A stretch of 64,000 nucleotides of DNA, taken from SZUA-36 sp963749115 (GTDB lineage Bacteria > Pseudomonadota > Gammaproteobacteria > Xanthomonadales > SZUA-36). The notes beneath the pieces are model-generated. The model was not told where the DNA came from. It did no database searches and saw only the letters and a program-made list of their open reading frames with translations. Location: contig CAVVLP010000011.1 of NCBI GenBank assembly GCA_963749115.1, forward strand, positions 1-64,000, written 5' to 3'. The translations under genes and the position numbers were made by a program. This document shows, piece by piece, positions 1 through 7,777 of the stretch (within the stretch, counting starts at the first letter, position 1; every line of letters starts with the position of its first letter).

Positions 1-199
1 TTACGACACCATTGGAAACCCAAAAAGTGGCCAGGTCATCCTGGCCATGGATTTACGGATGGTCTTAAAGATCAGACTGGAATGCGTTCTATACAAATGC
101 AGAGTGATTGAGCCTCGTTCCTGAGAACTCATTTGAAGCTGCAAGGCACTCTAAATTTTAATCCTTGTTTGAATCAAACCAGGAAAGAGCAACAATTAT
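1..199. other. Left window edge, no assignable gene
   Basis: I see no supported gene here. A perfect 8-bp hairpin (TGGCCAGG, loop TCAT, CCTGGCCA) occupies 28-47. Read on the minus strand it is followed by CTTTTT, so it resembles a minus-strand intrinsic terminator. No convincing minus-strand gene ends there, apart from a short open frame that runs to a TAA at 1-3 and has no recognisable motif. The last bases before msrA carry a plausible ribosome binding site (AGGAAAG near 181). Confidence 0.3.
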
Positions 200-712
200 A
201 TGACCAATTTTGAAACAGCAATACTGGCAGGCGGCTGCTTTTGGGGCATGCAAGATCTAATCCGCAAGCTACCGGGAGTCAGCGAAACCAGCGTCGGCTA
301 TACAGGCGGCCAAGTACCGAATGCGACCTATCATAACCATGGCAGCCATGCCGAGGGAATTCGGATTGAGTTTGATCCGGATGTGATCAGTTTTCGCGAC
401 ATATTGGCCTATTTCTTCCAGATTCATGACCCCTCAACGTTGAATCAACAGGGCAATGATAGAGGTTCATCCTATCGATCAGAGATTTTTTACACCTCCG
501 AGAATCAGAAAGATGTGGCGCTGGAGGTTATTGCAGATATTAATGCCTCTGGCATCTGGCCAGGCAAAGTGGTAACCAGGGTGTCGCCAGCATCCGATTT
601 TTGGGAGGCCGAGCCAGAGCATCAGGACTATTTGCAGAAGTATCCCAATGGTTATACCTGTCACTTCCCCAGAGCTGATTGGGTGTTGCCGGTTCCGGAA
701 GTGTCACGTTGA
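200..712 (+). CDS. msrA: Peptide-methionine (S)-S-oxide reductase MsrA
   Basis: MsrA reduces methionine-S-sulfoxide in proteins and free methionine back to methionine, using thioredoxin as electron donor, in the cytoplasm. The family signature GCFWG lies at residues 12-16 with catalytic Cys13. It is followed by GVSETSVGYTGG and by SHAEGIRIEFDP, which correspond to the conserved glycine-rich and HAE substrate-pocket segments. At 170 residues the protein is a compact MsrA without an N-terminal export signal. The ATG start lies after an AGGAAAG-like ribosome binding site. It stands alone, with a non-coding repeat-bearing stretch downstream, so it is probably monocistronic. The C-terminus lacks an obvious second resolving cysteine pair except Cys153 in YTCHF, so the exact recycling mechanism is uncertain. 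The family call is secure. Confidence 0.95.
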   Translation: MTNFETAILAGGCFWGMQDLIRKLPGVSETSVGYTGGQVPNATYHNHGSHAEGIRIEFDPDVISFRDILAYFFQIHDPSTLNQQGNDRGSSYRSEIFYTSENQKDVALEVIADINASGIWPGKVVTRVSPASDFWEAEPEHQDYLQKYPNGYTCHFPRADWVLPVPEVSR

Positions 713-1207
713 CAGCCAATAGCAAGTTTTTGTTTGAAGCCTCTTATGGTGAGGGGTTTGGTGCTTACAGCGCAGACCTGATCGGGCGACCCGGCCAAAT
801 GCTGGGTGGCTTACTTGGGGGCTTACTTGGGGTCGGACCAGCGCAACCTGTTGATTTAGACAATCCTGATTGGTCAATCTGGCCGATATTCAGGTTTAAA
901 GCCGTCTTTTTGAGGGCGAAATCACCATTCTTAGCAATTTCAGTCGTCAGCTGATATCCGAAACCTAAAACGCTCTATTTTGCCCAGAAAAATGGCAGTT
1001 TAAGAACAATTAAAGTCAAATTATCGAACTATAATCATCTAATTTCAGTTGGTTATATAGGTCCGACCCCCTCGGTCCGTCGACCCCCTCTTGGTCCTGG
1101 TGAACCTTGGTTGTCCTGGCTTTTTTACCGGGCGATCCACGGGGGTATTGTATAGATCACTAAAAACTCAAACAGCAAGGGAACGCACCTCTTTTACTGA
1201 TTGTGTA
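713..1207. other. Non-coding stretch with degenerate repeats
   Basis: About 500 bases without a credible gene. The only open frame longer than 60 codons (679-954) overlaps msrA and shows no family features. The stretch contains a tandem 12-mer GCTTACTTGGGG (809-820, 821-832), an inverted pair GGGGTCGGACC / GGTCCGACCCC, and a degenerate third copy just after it (1073-1086). AT-rich sequence around 990-1050 separates the arms. It looks like the remains of a small non-autonomous repeat next to an accessory toxin-antitoxin pair. Confidence 0.5.
829..1070. repeat. Inverted repeat pair GGGGTCGGACC
   Basis: GGGGTCGGACC at 829-839 is exactly mirrored by GGTCCGACCCC at 1060-1070, giving 11-bp arms about 220 bases apart. 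The left arm is preceded by the tandem 12-mer. GC-rich short palindromes of this kind are typical of REP or MITE-like sequences. I see no transposase in the window, so a non-autonomous or decayed element is an inference. Confidence 0.4.
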
Positions 1208-1235
1208 TTGACATGTCATGATATGTCCTGATACT
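1208..1235 (+). promoter_or_regulatory. Toxin-antitoxin promoter with overlapping operator
   Basis: A perfect -35 hexamer TTGACA (1208-1213) is followed about 16 bases later by GATACT (1230-1235), only 8 bases before the antitoxin ATG. There is almost no room for a ribosome binding site, so the mRNA may be nearly leaderless. The palindrome GACATGTC (1210-1217) and a similar half GATATGTC (1220-1227) overlap the -35 and spacer. That is where a ribbon-helix-helix antitoxin would bind to repress its own operon. Confidence 0.5.
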
Positions 1236-1243
1236 CTCTTTTA

Positions 1244-1456
1244 ATGGCAAAAATAAAGATCAGTTCTAAAGTTGAACAACGCGAATGGGAAGCCCTGCAA
1301 GCGATCGCGCATGAATCAAATCAAAGCATTGCCGGCCTTTTATCAGAGGCGGTCGCGGATTATGTACGCAAACGTCGCCTGCGCCCTGAAGTACTCTCGC
1401 ATCTTGAAGATTCAATCAACGAAAACGAGACGTTAGGGTATCGTCTTGCCAAATGA
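1244..1456 (+). CDS. Ribbon-helix-helix (CopG-like) antitoxin
   Basis: A 70-residue protein with a predicted ribbon-helix-helix fold: a short basic N-terminal strand (KIKISSKVEQREWEAL) followed by two helices around SNQSIAGLLSEAVADYVRKRR. The acidic, probably extended C-terminus (SINENETLGYRLAK) would be the toxin-neutralising part. It is followed directly by a Doc/Fic-type toxin whose start overlaps its last 11 bases, the classic antitoxin-first, translationally coupled layout. By family analogy the dimer would bind the palindrome in its own promoter and sequester the toxin. The pairing and fold are clear from context and sequence pattern; the antitoxin family name is inferred. Confidence 0.75.
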   Translation: MAKIKISSKVEQREWEALQAIAHESNQSIAGLLSEAVADYVRKRRLRPEVLSHLEDSINENETLGYRLAK

Positions 1457-1835
1457 TGCGATTAAGTACTTATCGCTTGATGAAGCCATCGCAATCCACG
1501 AACGTTTAATAGAGAAGTTTGGCGGCACCTCGGGCCTGAGAGATATGGGCTTGTTGGAAAGCGCCCTGTTTCGGCCACAAACAGGTTATTACGCAGACCT
1601 GGCGCACATGTCAGCCGCGTTGTTTGAGTCCCTGATCAGCAATCATGCTTTTGTGGACGGGAACAAACGGGCAGCGTTCTTTATCTGTGATATTTTCCTG
1701 CGAATCAATGGCTGGAAACTTGCTGTTGAAACCGAAGCGGCTCATTCATTTATCGTTGGCTCGCTGGAGAATGGTTCCTGTGATTTCGACCATTTGCTGC
1801 CCTGGATTCAGAAGCATGCAATTAAGATCCCATAA
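1446..1835 (+). CDS. doc: Doc-like (death-on-curing, Fic family) toxin
   Basis: A 129-residue Fic-fold protein. The catalytic loop reads HAFVDGNKRAA at residues 67-77, matching the Doc-type variant HxFx(D/N)xNKR. P1 Doc phosphorylates elongation factor Tu and halts translation. The N-terminal YLSLDEAIAIHERLIEKFGG and the SGLRDMGLLESAL segment are typical of Doc homologues. The frame has no ATG near its beginning. A TTG start gives an 11-base overlap with the antitoxin gene and is consistent with translational coupling. The Doc family normally pairs with Phd, while here the partner looks like a ribbon-helix-helix protein. Activity on EF-Tu is known for P1 Doc and only inferred here. Confidence 0.85.
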   Translation: MPNDAIKYLSLDEAIAIHERLIEKFGGTSGLRDMGLLESALFRPQTGYYADLAHMSAALFESLISNHAFVDGNKRAAFFICDIFLRINGWKLAVETEAAHSFIVGSLENGSCDFDHLLPWIQKHAIKIP

Positions 1836-1844
1836 AGACACAGA

Positions 1845-1884
1845 AATAGGTTTTAACGTCTATTAGATAATAGGTTTTAATGTC
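1845..1884. repeat. 16-bp direct repeat after doc
   Basis: AATAGGTTTTAACGTC (1845-1860) recurs as AATAGGTTTTAATGTC (1869-1884), with one mismatch and a 24-base period, straight after the toxin gene. It may mark an insertion boundary of the toxin-antitoxin unit or be a small replication-slippage duplication. No further copy was noticed. Confidence 0.4.
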
Positions 1885-1942
1885 ATAAAAAGGCTCTTCG
1901 TGCCAGGACGATCACTTTGTGCACCAGGGGGAACCGGGTCCT

Positions 1943-3328
1943 TTAGGGTTGCTCTTCACCATCCTTTTTGATCAGACGCAAATGTTTTTCGTCTTCGATA
2001 GGATCACCCACGGCTTTTTCAAGCATTCCGGCCTCGAGTTGCTTGGCATGGCGGGCGCCGAGCTTGCTGAGCTTGTCAGTCTGGCCGACCAGGTTGCCGG
2101 CTCCGGTGGTTAGCTGGCTGTAGGCATCTTCATAGGCTTTTCGTGCCTGATCGAGTCGCATCCCAACAGCCTTCAGGTTCTCGGTGAAACCGACAAACTT
2201 GTCGTATAGCAAACCGGCGCGGCGGGCGATATCCTGGGCGTTGGTGTTTTGTTTGTGCACCTGCCACACGGAAGCCACGGTGCGCACCGTGGCCAGGAAG
2301 TTGGCCGGTGACAGAAGTGCAACACGTTGCTGTAATGCATACTCCGGTAAGCCCGGGTCTTTTTGAAGCGCGACGATCAGGGCGGACTCGATCGGTACAA
2401 ACATGAGTACGAAATCCAGTGCATTGAGCTCTTCCACATCAGGGTAATTCTTTTTGCCCAAACCTGAAATGTGCGCCTTTATGGAGCCCACATGTTCTGC
2501 CAAAAGCACATCACGCCGACCTTCATCTTCCTCGGACTGGTAGCGTGTCCAGGCCTTCAGGGAAACCTTGGAATCGAGGATAATGCTGCGGTTTTCGGGT
2601 AGCTTAAGCACGAAATCCGGTTGCAGGCGTTCGCCGTTTTTTCCAACCGTTGAATATTGCGTGTAGTAGTGTTCACCCTTGATGAGACCTGCCAGTTCCA
2701 TCAGGCGCTCAAGTTGCTGCTCACCCCAGTTACCCTGGGCTTTTACATCGGAGGTCAGCGCCTTGGTCAGGTTTTGGGCTTCCTTGTGAAGACGTTCGTT
2801 CAGGCTCTCCATCTGTTTGAGCTTTTCCTGCAGGGCCGCGTGTTGGCGGATATCCTCGCGGCTGTTTTTGTCCACCGTTGAGCGGAAGGTCTCGAGGTCC
2901 TTGGTAAGGGGTTTCAATAAGCCGCTTAACTGTTTTTCACTTAATTGCGTGAACTGGCTGGAGCGCTCATCGAATACCTTGCCGGCCAGCCGGTCGAAAG
3001 ATTCTGTCAGGCGTTTTTCAGCCTCTTCAAGCGAGGCCTTTTCGGCCCGGTGGTGTTGCTGCTGTTCTTCAAGGCGGGTTTCGGTGATCGCGAGCGCTCG
3101 TTGAACCTCACCCAGTTCCGCTTCACGGGTATTCAAATTTTCAGCCAATTCGTCGTTGAGCGGTTGTAAGCGTTCCGTTTCCGCCTCAGCGCCTCGACGC
3201 CTGGCAACACTTGCCGCAGTAATTGCACTGATCAGGGCGACAAACAAACCCGCCAATAGTCCGATAATCACGCTGTTGATATCCAGTTGTGCCAGCCATT
3301 CACTCATGATCTTCCACATATCAGTCAA
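1943..3328 (-). CDS. rmuC: DNA recombination protein RmuC
   Basis: A 461-residue RmuC-family protein. There is one N-terminal membrane segment (about residues 18-40, VIIGLLAGLFVALISAITAA), a long coiled coil (about 45-190) rich in Glu, Gln and Arg, and the C-terminal RmuC domain with PDFVLKLPENRSIILDSKVS (nuclease-like PD-(D/E)xK fold in this family). RmuC limits inversions at short inverted repeats in E. coli. That is of some interest because this genome segment is full of long palindromes. It is the last gene of a minus-strand run, 6 bases after mazG. An alternative start at Met8 (MSEWLAQLD) is possible. Family identity is clear; the biochemical role is only partly understood in any species. 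Confidence 0.92.
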   Translation of the reverse strand: MTDMWKIMSEWLAQLDINSVIIGLLAGLFVALISAITAASVARRRGAEAETERLQPLNDELAENLNTREAELGEVQRALAITETRLEEQQQHHRAEKASLEEAEKRLTESFDRLAGKVFDERSSQFTQLSEKQLSGLLKPLTKDLETFRSTVDKNSREDIRQHAALQEKLKQMESLNERLHKEAQNLTKALTSDVKAQGNWGEQQLERLMELAGLIKGEHYYTQYSTVGKNGERLQPDFVLKLPENRSIILDSKVSLKAWTRYQSEEDEGRRDVLLAEHVGSIKAHISGLGKKNYPDVEELNALDFVLMFVPIESALIVALQKDPGLPEYALQQRVALLSPANFLATVRTVASVWQVHKQNTNAQDIARRAGLLYDKFVGFTENLKAVGMRLDQARKAYEDAYSQLTTGAGNLVGQTDKLSKLGARHAKQLEAGMLEKAVGDPIEDEKHLRLIKKDGEEQP

Positions 3329-3334
3329 TAATCC

Positions 3335-4117
3335 CTAATTCCTGCTTTCATGCCCTGTTTTGTGTTTAATTTCCTGCCACAGGGATTCCATCTCATCCAG
3401 ATCCATGGATTTCAATCCATCGTGACCGCCAACTGTTTCTTCCATTGCCCTGAAGCGTTGTTCAAATTTAGCATTGCTACGACGTAATGCGGTGCCGGGG
3501 TCTATGGCCAGTTTACGCGCCAGGTTGGTGGCTACAAATAGCAGGTCGCCAAGCTCATCTTCCATTCTCTCATGCTCTCCGGAAGCGATGGCCTCACGCA
3601 TCTCCAACAGTTCCTCATCAAACTTGTCCATCACGGGTTCTGCAGACGGCCAGTCAAAACCCACTTTCGCGGCACGTTTTTGCAATTTGACCGATCGTTG
3701 CAGCTCGGCCATGCCTGCGGGGATGCCATCCATCAGGCTATGTTCGCCTTTTTGTTTTCTCTCCTGTGTCTTGTAGTCTTCCCAGACCATCGTCTGGTGA
3801 TCCGCATCCCTTACCTCGAGGTCCGCAAATACGTGGGGGTGACGACGCTGCATCTTGTCGCAGATCGACCCGTGCACATCGTCAAAGGTAAAACTGCCCT
3901 GCTCGCTGGCCATTTGCGCATGGAAGACCACCTGGAAAAGAAGATCGCCCAACTCGTCTTTCAGATCGGCCATGTTTTCCCGTGCAATGGCATCGGCCAC
4001 TTCGTAGGCTTCCTCGATGGTATAGGGCGCAATGCTTGAAAAATCCTGTTTTACATCCCAGGGACAACCGTTTTGGGGATCACGCAAACGCTGCATGATT
4101 TCGAGCAGTTGTAACAT
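3335..4117 (-). CDS. mazG: Nucleoside triphosphate pyrophosphohydrolase MazG
   Basis: A 260-residue, two-domain MazG that hydrolyses (d)NTPs to monophosphate and pyrophosphate, a house-cleaning and (p)ppGpp-related enzyme in the cytoplasm. The N-terminal domain has DPQNGCPWDVKQ, EEAYEVADAI and DELGDLLFQVVFHA, which supply the EExxE and ExxD metal ligands. The C-terminal repeat has EEMREAI-like and DELGDLLFVATNLAR segments. Length and domain order match the E. coli protein (263 residues). It starts 11 bases after the sensor kinase and is followed by rmuC after 6 bases, so all are probably co-transcribed. Confidence 0.95.
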   Translation of the reverse strand: MLQLLEIMQRLRDPQNGCPWDVKQDFSSIAPYTIEEAYEVADAIARENMADLKDELGDLLFQVVFHAQMASEQGSFTFDDVHGSICDKMQRRHPHVFADLEVRDADHQTMVWEDYKTQERKQKGEHSLMDGIPAGMAELQRSVKLQKRAAKVGFDWPSAEPVMDKFDEELLEMREAIASGEHERMEDELGDLLFVATNLARKLAIDPGTALRRSNAKFEQRFRAMEETVGGHDGLKSMDLDEMESLWQEIKHKTGHESRN

Positions 4118-4128
4118 GTGGTCTCCTT

Positions 4129-5499
4129 TTAGCGTGTCTTTAGGGTAACACTTACACGGGCGCCACCCAGTTCACTCTGTGTAATGGCAATTTCACCATC
4201 ATAGGCGCTTACAATTTCAAGCACGATGGCCAGGCCCAGCCCATGGCCCTCGACACGTTCATCACCCCGCACACCACGCAGTAATAATTGTTCGCGCTCA
4301 CCTGTTGCGATACCCGGACCATTATCATCCACCTGCAAGCGGATACCGGCACGGGTGTCCTCCGCGTCTATTGTCTGCACGGCTATTTGAACCTGTCCAT
4401 TACCGTACTTACAGGCATTGTCGAGCAAATTACCTGTCAGCTCCAGAAAGTCACGTTGTTCGCCATAAAATGCCAGGCCAGGATCAATGATGACATCGAT
4501 GTTTATCAATTTCTGAGAATAGACACGTTCCAGTGACACAACCAGGCGCTCTAGCTGGGTTTTTACATCCATCGCCGGGGCGTTTGAACTACGCGCGGAA
4601 GAGGCAGCCCGCTGCAAACGGGTTGCAATCATGTGCTGCATATCCGTGACCGCGTTTTCCATCGCGACCGTTTTGGGGGAATCGTCCGATGGCAGGCTCG
4701 AGCGTATGACCGACAGGGGTGTTTTGAGACTGTGAGCCAGTGAATCCAGCGCATTGCGATAACGGCCCTGGTTGGCTTTTTCTGTTTCCAGAAGGTGATT
4801 GAGATTGCGTTGCAGCGGTTCCAGCTCGATCGGAAAATTGCCTTCCAGGCGATCGATTTCTCCGGATTCGATTCCCGAAATATCCTCGCTGATGCGATGC
4901 AGGGGCCGCAGACCGAGCGCCAGCAATATCACTTGTGCCAGCACCAGGATCAAGCCTGCCAAACCCAGGCTTTGCCACAGACCCCTGCGGAATGCCTGCA
5001 ATTCGGGTGTTAACTCTTGCGGGTCAACGAAAATGGTGACAGTAACCGGCAACAAGCGGTCTTGCGGTAACTCCCAGCTCACACCGTAACGAAAGATGTA
5101 ATAAGGACCGGTCTCATCAGAGGCTGGAAAAAAGTCTGTCTCACCTGTTTGAATCCGGACCGGTTCCGGCAGGCTGACACCCAGGGAAGATGCCGAGGCC
5201 CAGCGATCACTGTCACCCGTTACACTGGCATAAATACCCGAACCCGGCTGACCCAGGCGCGGGTCGCCCATATCTTCATCAAACACGAGGGAACCATCGT
5301 CATCGACCTCGGTTGCCGCCAACACCAGGTACACAAGCGATTCCATACGCGCCTGTAGCCCGGCCTCGCTGCTCTTTTGAAATGCGGCATCCAACGCAAA
5401 ACCGACCAAACCCAATGAGATGGTCAGCAACAGGACGGCCAGGACCACCAGGCGTGCACGCAAGGAGATGGGTCTCTGCTGATTGGACTTGGTACTCAC
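4129..5499 (-). CDS. PhoQ-like sensor histidine kinase
   Basis: A 456-residue inner-membrane sensor kinase. One membrane segment lies at about residues 17-38. A periplasmic domain of about 135 residues contains acidic clusters (EVDDDGSLVFDEDMGDP). A second membrane segment lies at about 178-199, followed by a HAMP-like linker. The phospho-acceptor box LAHSLKTPL has His256, and the HATPase domain has LLDNACKYG (N361), DDNGPGI (391-397) and GHGLGLAIV (418-426). LAHSLKTPL is the PhoQ-type H box, and the acidic sensor patch would suit divalent cations or cationic peptides. The ligand is inferred, not shown. The start is a GTG, 25 bases after the response regulator. PhoP/PhoQ-like identity is family-level. 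Confidence 0.9.
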   Translation of the reverse strand: MSTKSNQQRPISLRARLVVLAVLLLTISLGLVGFALDAAFQKSSEAGLQARMESLVYLVLAATEVDDDGSLVFDEDMGDPRLGQPGSGIYASVTGDSDRWASASSLGVSLPEPVRIQTGETDFFPASDETGPYYIFRYGVSWELPQDRLLPVTVTIFVDPQELTPELQAFRRGLWQSLGLAGLILVLAQVILLALGLRPLHRISEDISGIESGEIDRLEGNFPIELEPLQRNLNHLLETEKANQGRYRNALDSLAHSLKTPLSVIRSSLPSDDSPKTVAMENAVTDMQHMIATRLQRAASSARSSNAPAMDVKTQLERLVVSLERVYSQKLINIDVIIDPGLAFYGEQRDFLELTGNLLDNACKYGNGQVQIAVQTIDAEDTRAGIRLQVDDNGPGIATGEREQLLLRGVRGDERVEGHGLGLAIVLEIVSAYDGEIAITQSELGGARVSVTLKTR

Positions 5500-5524
5500 T
5501 TTATGATTGATGGATTACCCTGTG

Positions 5525-6208
5525 TCAGCTGGGGCGAGGCGGATTGTTCAGGCGGTAACCCCGGCCACGCAGTGTCTCAATGGGGTTCAATACACCCTGG
5601 GGATCAATTTTTCTGCGCAATCGACCGACAAACACCTCGATGACATTGCTGTCGCGGTCTGCGTCCTCCTCGTAGATATGTTCGGATAAAACCGTTTTGG
5701 TCACGACCTTGTCCGGGTGCATCAACAGGTATTCAAACACCTTGTACTCGTAGGTGGTCAGCTCAATTTCGTCTTCACCGTTGTAGACACGCTGGCTGAC
5801 CAGGTCGATTTTTAACGGACCCAGCTCAATCAGGGGCTGTGCGTGACCGGCCGAACGTCGTAACAAGGCACCGACACGTGCCTTGAGCTCTTCCGGGTGA
5901 AATGGCTTGGTGAGGTAATCATCGGCACCGGCTTCAAGCCCTTCAACCTTATCCTGCCAGTCCGCACGTGCGGTCAGGATCAGAATGGGAAACTGGCGTT
6001 CCTGCTCACGCAATTTTCGTATCAGGTCAAGACCCGGCAGGCCGGGTAAACCCAGGTCGATAATAGCCAGGTCGAGCGGATACTCCTGGCCAAAAAAGAG
6101 CCCCTCTATACCATCACCACTGACGTCAACGGCATAACCGGCCCCGCGTAAAATTTCTGCGAGTGAGGTCTGCAAGCCGCTGTCATCTTCAACCAGTAAT
6201 ATACGCAT
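5525..6208 (-). CDS. OmpR/PhoP-family response regulator
   Basis: The receiver domain has Asp8/Asp9 in MRILLVEDD, phospho-acceptor Asp51 in IIDLGLPG and Lys101 in YLTKPF. A C-terminal winged helix (about residues 130-225) contains the transactivation-loop and recognition-helix region VIEVFVGRLRRKID and ends with TLRGRGYRL. At 227 residues it has the usual OmpR-family length. I chose the ATG that gives MRILLVEDD; an upstream extension is open but has no family support. It precedes the PhoQ-like kinase by 25 bases and follows a small PepSY-like secreted protein by 10 bases, so the three probably form a sensory operon. The regulon is unknown. Confidence 0.94.
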   Translation of the reverse strand: MRILLVEDDSGLQTSLAEILRGAGYAVDVSGDGIEGLFFGQEYPLDLAIIDLGLPGLPGLDLIRKLREQERQFPILILTARADWQDKVEGLEAGADDYLTKPFHPEELKARVGALLRRSAGHAQPLIELGPLKIDLVSQRVYNGEDEIELTTYEYKVFEYLLMHPDKVVTKTVLSEHIYEEDADRDSNVIEVFVGRLRRKIDPQGVLNPIETLRGRGYRLNNPPRPS

Positions 6209-6218
6209 GGTGGCCCCG

Positions 6219-6473
6219 TTAACGTTTTTTCCCTTTTTTCTTTTTGCTGTTGTCTGGAATTCTGACGGTTTTAACCACACCGTCCCGGGTCAGCAATTTG
6301 ATCTCGTGCACACGGCTATCACCCTTTTGCACCGTTCTGGCCGATAATACCTTGGCATCGTTTTGCCGCGCCGCCTGTTGGGCGGCCTCGTTTAAACTGA
6401 TAGCAAAAGCCGATACCGGCATCAGGAATACCAGCAGTACCAAGCATAATTTTTGTAACGTTTTTGATCTCAT
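6219..6473 (-). CDS. Small secreted PepSY-like protein
   Basis: An 84-residue protein starting MRSKTLQKLCLVLLVFLMP, with a clear signal peptide and probable cleavage after SAFA. The short mature part (SLNEAAQQAARQN then ARTVQKGDSRVHEIKLLTRDG) has the helix-plus-two-strands pattern of a single PepSY-type module. It ends in a very basic tail (KKKKGKKR). A longer frame extends upstream to 6551 but would put 26 residues before the signal peptide, so I prefer the internal ATG. It is the first gene of the response-regulator/kinase operon. A periplasmic modulator of the kinase is a reasonable inference, since PepSY proteins often sit beside PhoPQ-like systems. The function is not established. Confidence 0.7.
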   Translation of the reverse strand: MRSKTLQKLCLVLLVFLMPVSAFAISLNEAAQQAARQNDAKVLSARTVQKGDSRVHEIKLLTRDGVVKTVRIPDNSKKKKGKKR

Positions 6474-6673
6474 GGAGTTCCAGGCGGTTCCCGACAAGTT
6501 CCGGATGATGTGATTTATTCTAACGCAAGCACGTGAATAGCTCCTGAACAATTTTTAAAAGTACCCGGGAGACTTAATCTATTCATTAACTCGTATCTCG
6601 CCTAAAGGCGCCTACTCCTGGTTTGCCCAAAATACCCAGCTTCTGCGCCGCAAACTTCGGGGACGATTGACAA

Positions 6674-7698
6674 TCACAGCGGCGTTGCTTCGATGCAACG
6701 CGATTTACCCGCCGCGGCCTTCATAGCGGCCAGCGCCTGGTTAAGCAACTCCGTATTGGTATCATCCCTGTAGGCATTTTCACTCAGGTATCGCCGCCAG
6801 GCCTTTGCGCCCGGCAAACCCTGGAACAAACCCAGCAAATGCCGGCTGATATGCTTCACTGCCGTACCCCCGTCCACCTGGCGTTCAATATATGAATTCA
6901 TTGATTCTATGATGTCCTCACGTGTTTTTATGGTTTGCTTTTCGAACAACTGCTGCTGGCATTCGGCCAGCAGCCACGGCGTATGATACGCAGCGCGGCC
7001 CAGCATGACACCATCCACGTGTTCGAGGTGAGTTTTTACTGCATTCTACCGAATCGATCCCGCCATTGATGACGACCTGCAAGTCCGGTGATTCCTGTTT
7101 CAAGCCGGTACACCCAGTCATAGTGCAAGGGTGGTACATCACGGTTTTGTTTCGGGCTCAGGCCCGCCAGCAGGGCCTTGCGTGCGTGCATGATAAAAAC
7201 CGAGCAACCCGACTCCGCCACGCGCCCGACAAAATCCGACATGTACTGATAACTGTAGTGGTCATCCACGCCGAGACGGGTCTTGATCGTCACCGGTATA
7301 TCAACCGCATCAATCATGGCTGACATACAATCCCTGACCAGATCCGGCTCCAGCATCAGGCAGGCACCAAAGCGACCGCGTTGTACCCGGTCGGACGGAC
7401 AGCCAACATTCAGATTGATCTCATTAAAACCACGCTGTTGCGCAATCCGGGCACAGGCCGCCAGGTCTTCCGGTTCACTGCCACCCAGTTGCAAAGCCAC
7501 GGGTTGCTCTTCCGGGTTGTAAGCCAGAAAACGATCTGCATCGCCGTGGATAATCGCGCCGGTGGTGACCATTTCCGTGTACAGCACGGCAGAGGGTGCC
7601 AGCAGGCGATGGAAATAACGGCAATGCCGGTCAGTCCAGTCCATCATCGGTGCAACCGATAAGGTTCTGTCCAGTTCGTGTTTTCCGGTGATAGTCAT
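6674..7698 (-). CDS. dusA: tRNA-dihydrouridine synthase DusA, two frameshifts
   Basis: DusA reduces uridine to dihydrouridine (U20/U20a) in tRNA D-loops using FMN and NADPH. SVAPMMDWTDRHCRYF, ALQLGGSEP and NLNVGCPSDRV (catalytic Cys100) are diagnostic, and the C-terminal part has DGVMLGRAAYHTPW. The frame is broken twice within about 60 bases. Removing one base near 7102 restores YRLKQESPDLQVVINGG, and removing the base at 7043 restores VEAVKTHLEHVDG. Both are one-base insertions, after which the whole protein matches the family end to end. I therefore regard it as a real gene with likely sequence errors, although a recent pseudogene is possible. ATG at 7698 is preferred to the TTG at 7728. 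Confidence 0.88.
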
Positions 7699-7748
7699 AG
7701 CCAGCGATTTTACAGACTCCGCTTGCAAAGAACACTGCAGACTTGTAA

Positions 7749-7768
7749 TTAATTAACTGTTTAATTAA
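7749..7768. promoter_or_regulatory. Palindromic operator upstream of TetR gene
   Basis: TTAATTAA-CTGT-TTAATTAA is a perfect inverted repeat 9 bases before the start codon of the TetR-family gene and between it and the divergent dusA. Its position and symmetry suit autoregulation by the adjacent TetR protein. E. coli CecR likewise controls the adjacent ybhGFSR exporter operon. Confidence 0.55.
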
Positions 7769-7777
7769 TATTGATAC

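Noticed and set aside
679..954. A 91-codon open frame after msrA
   Set aside because: It overlaps msrA, contains tandem-repeat DNA, and its translation shows no domain or coding character.
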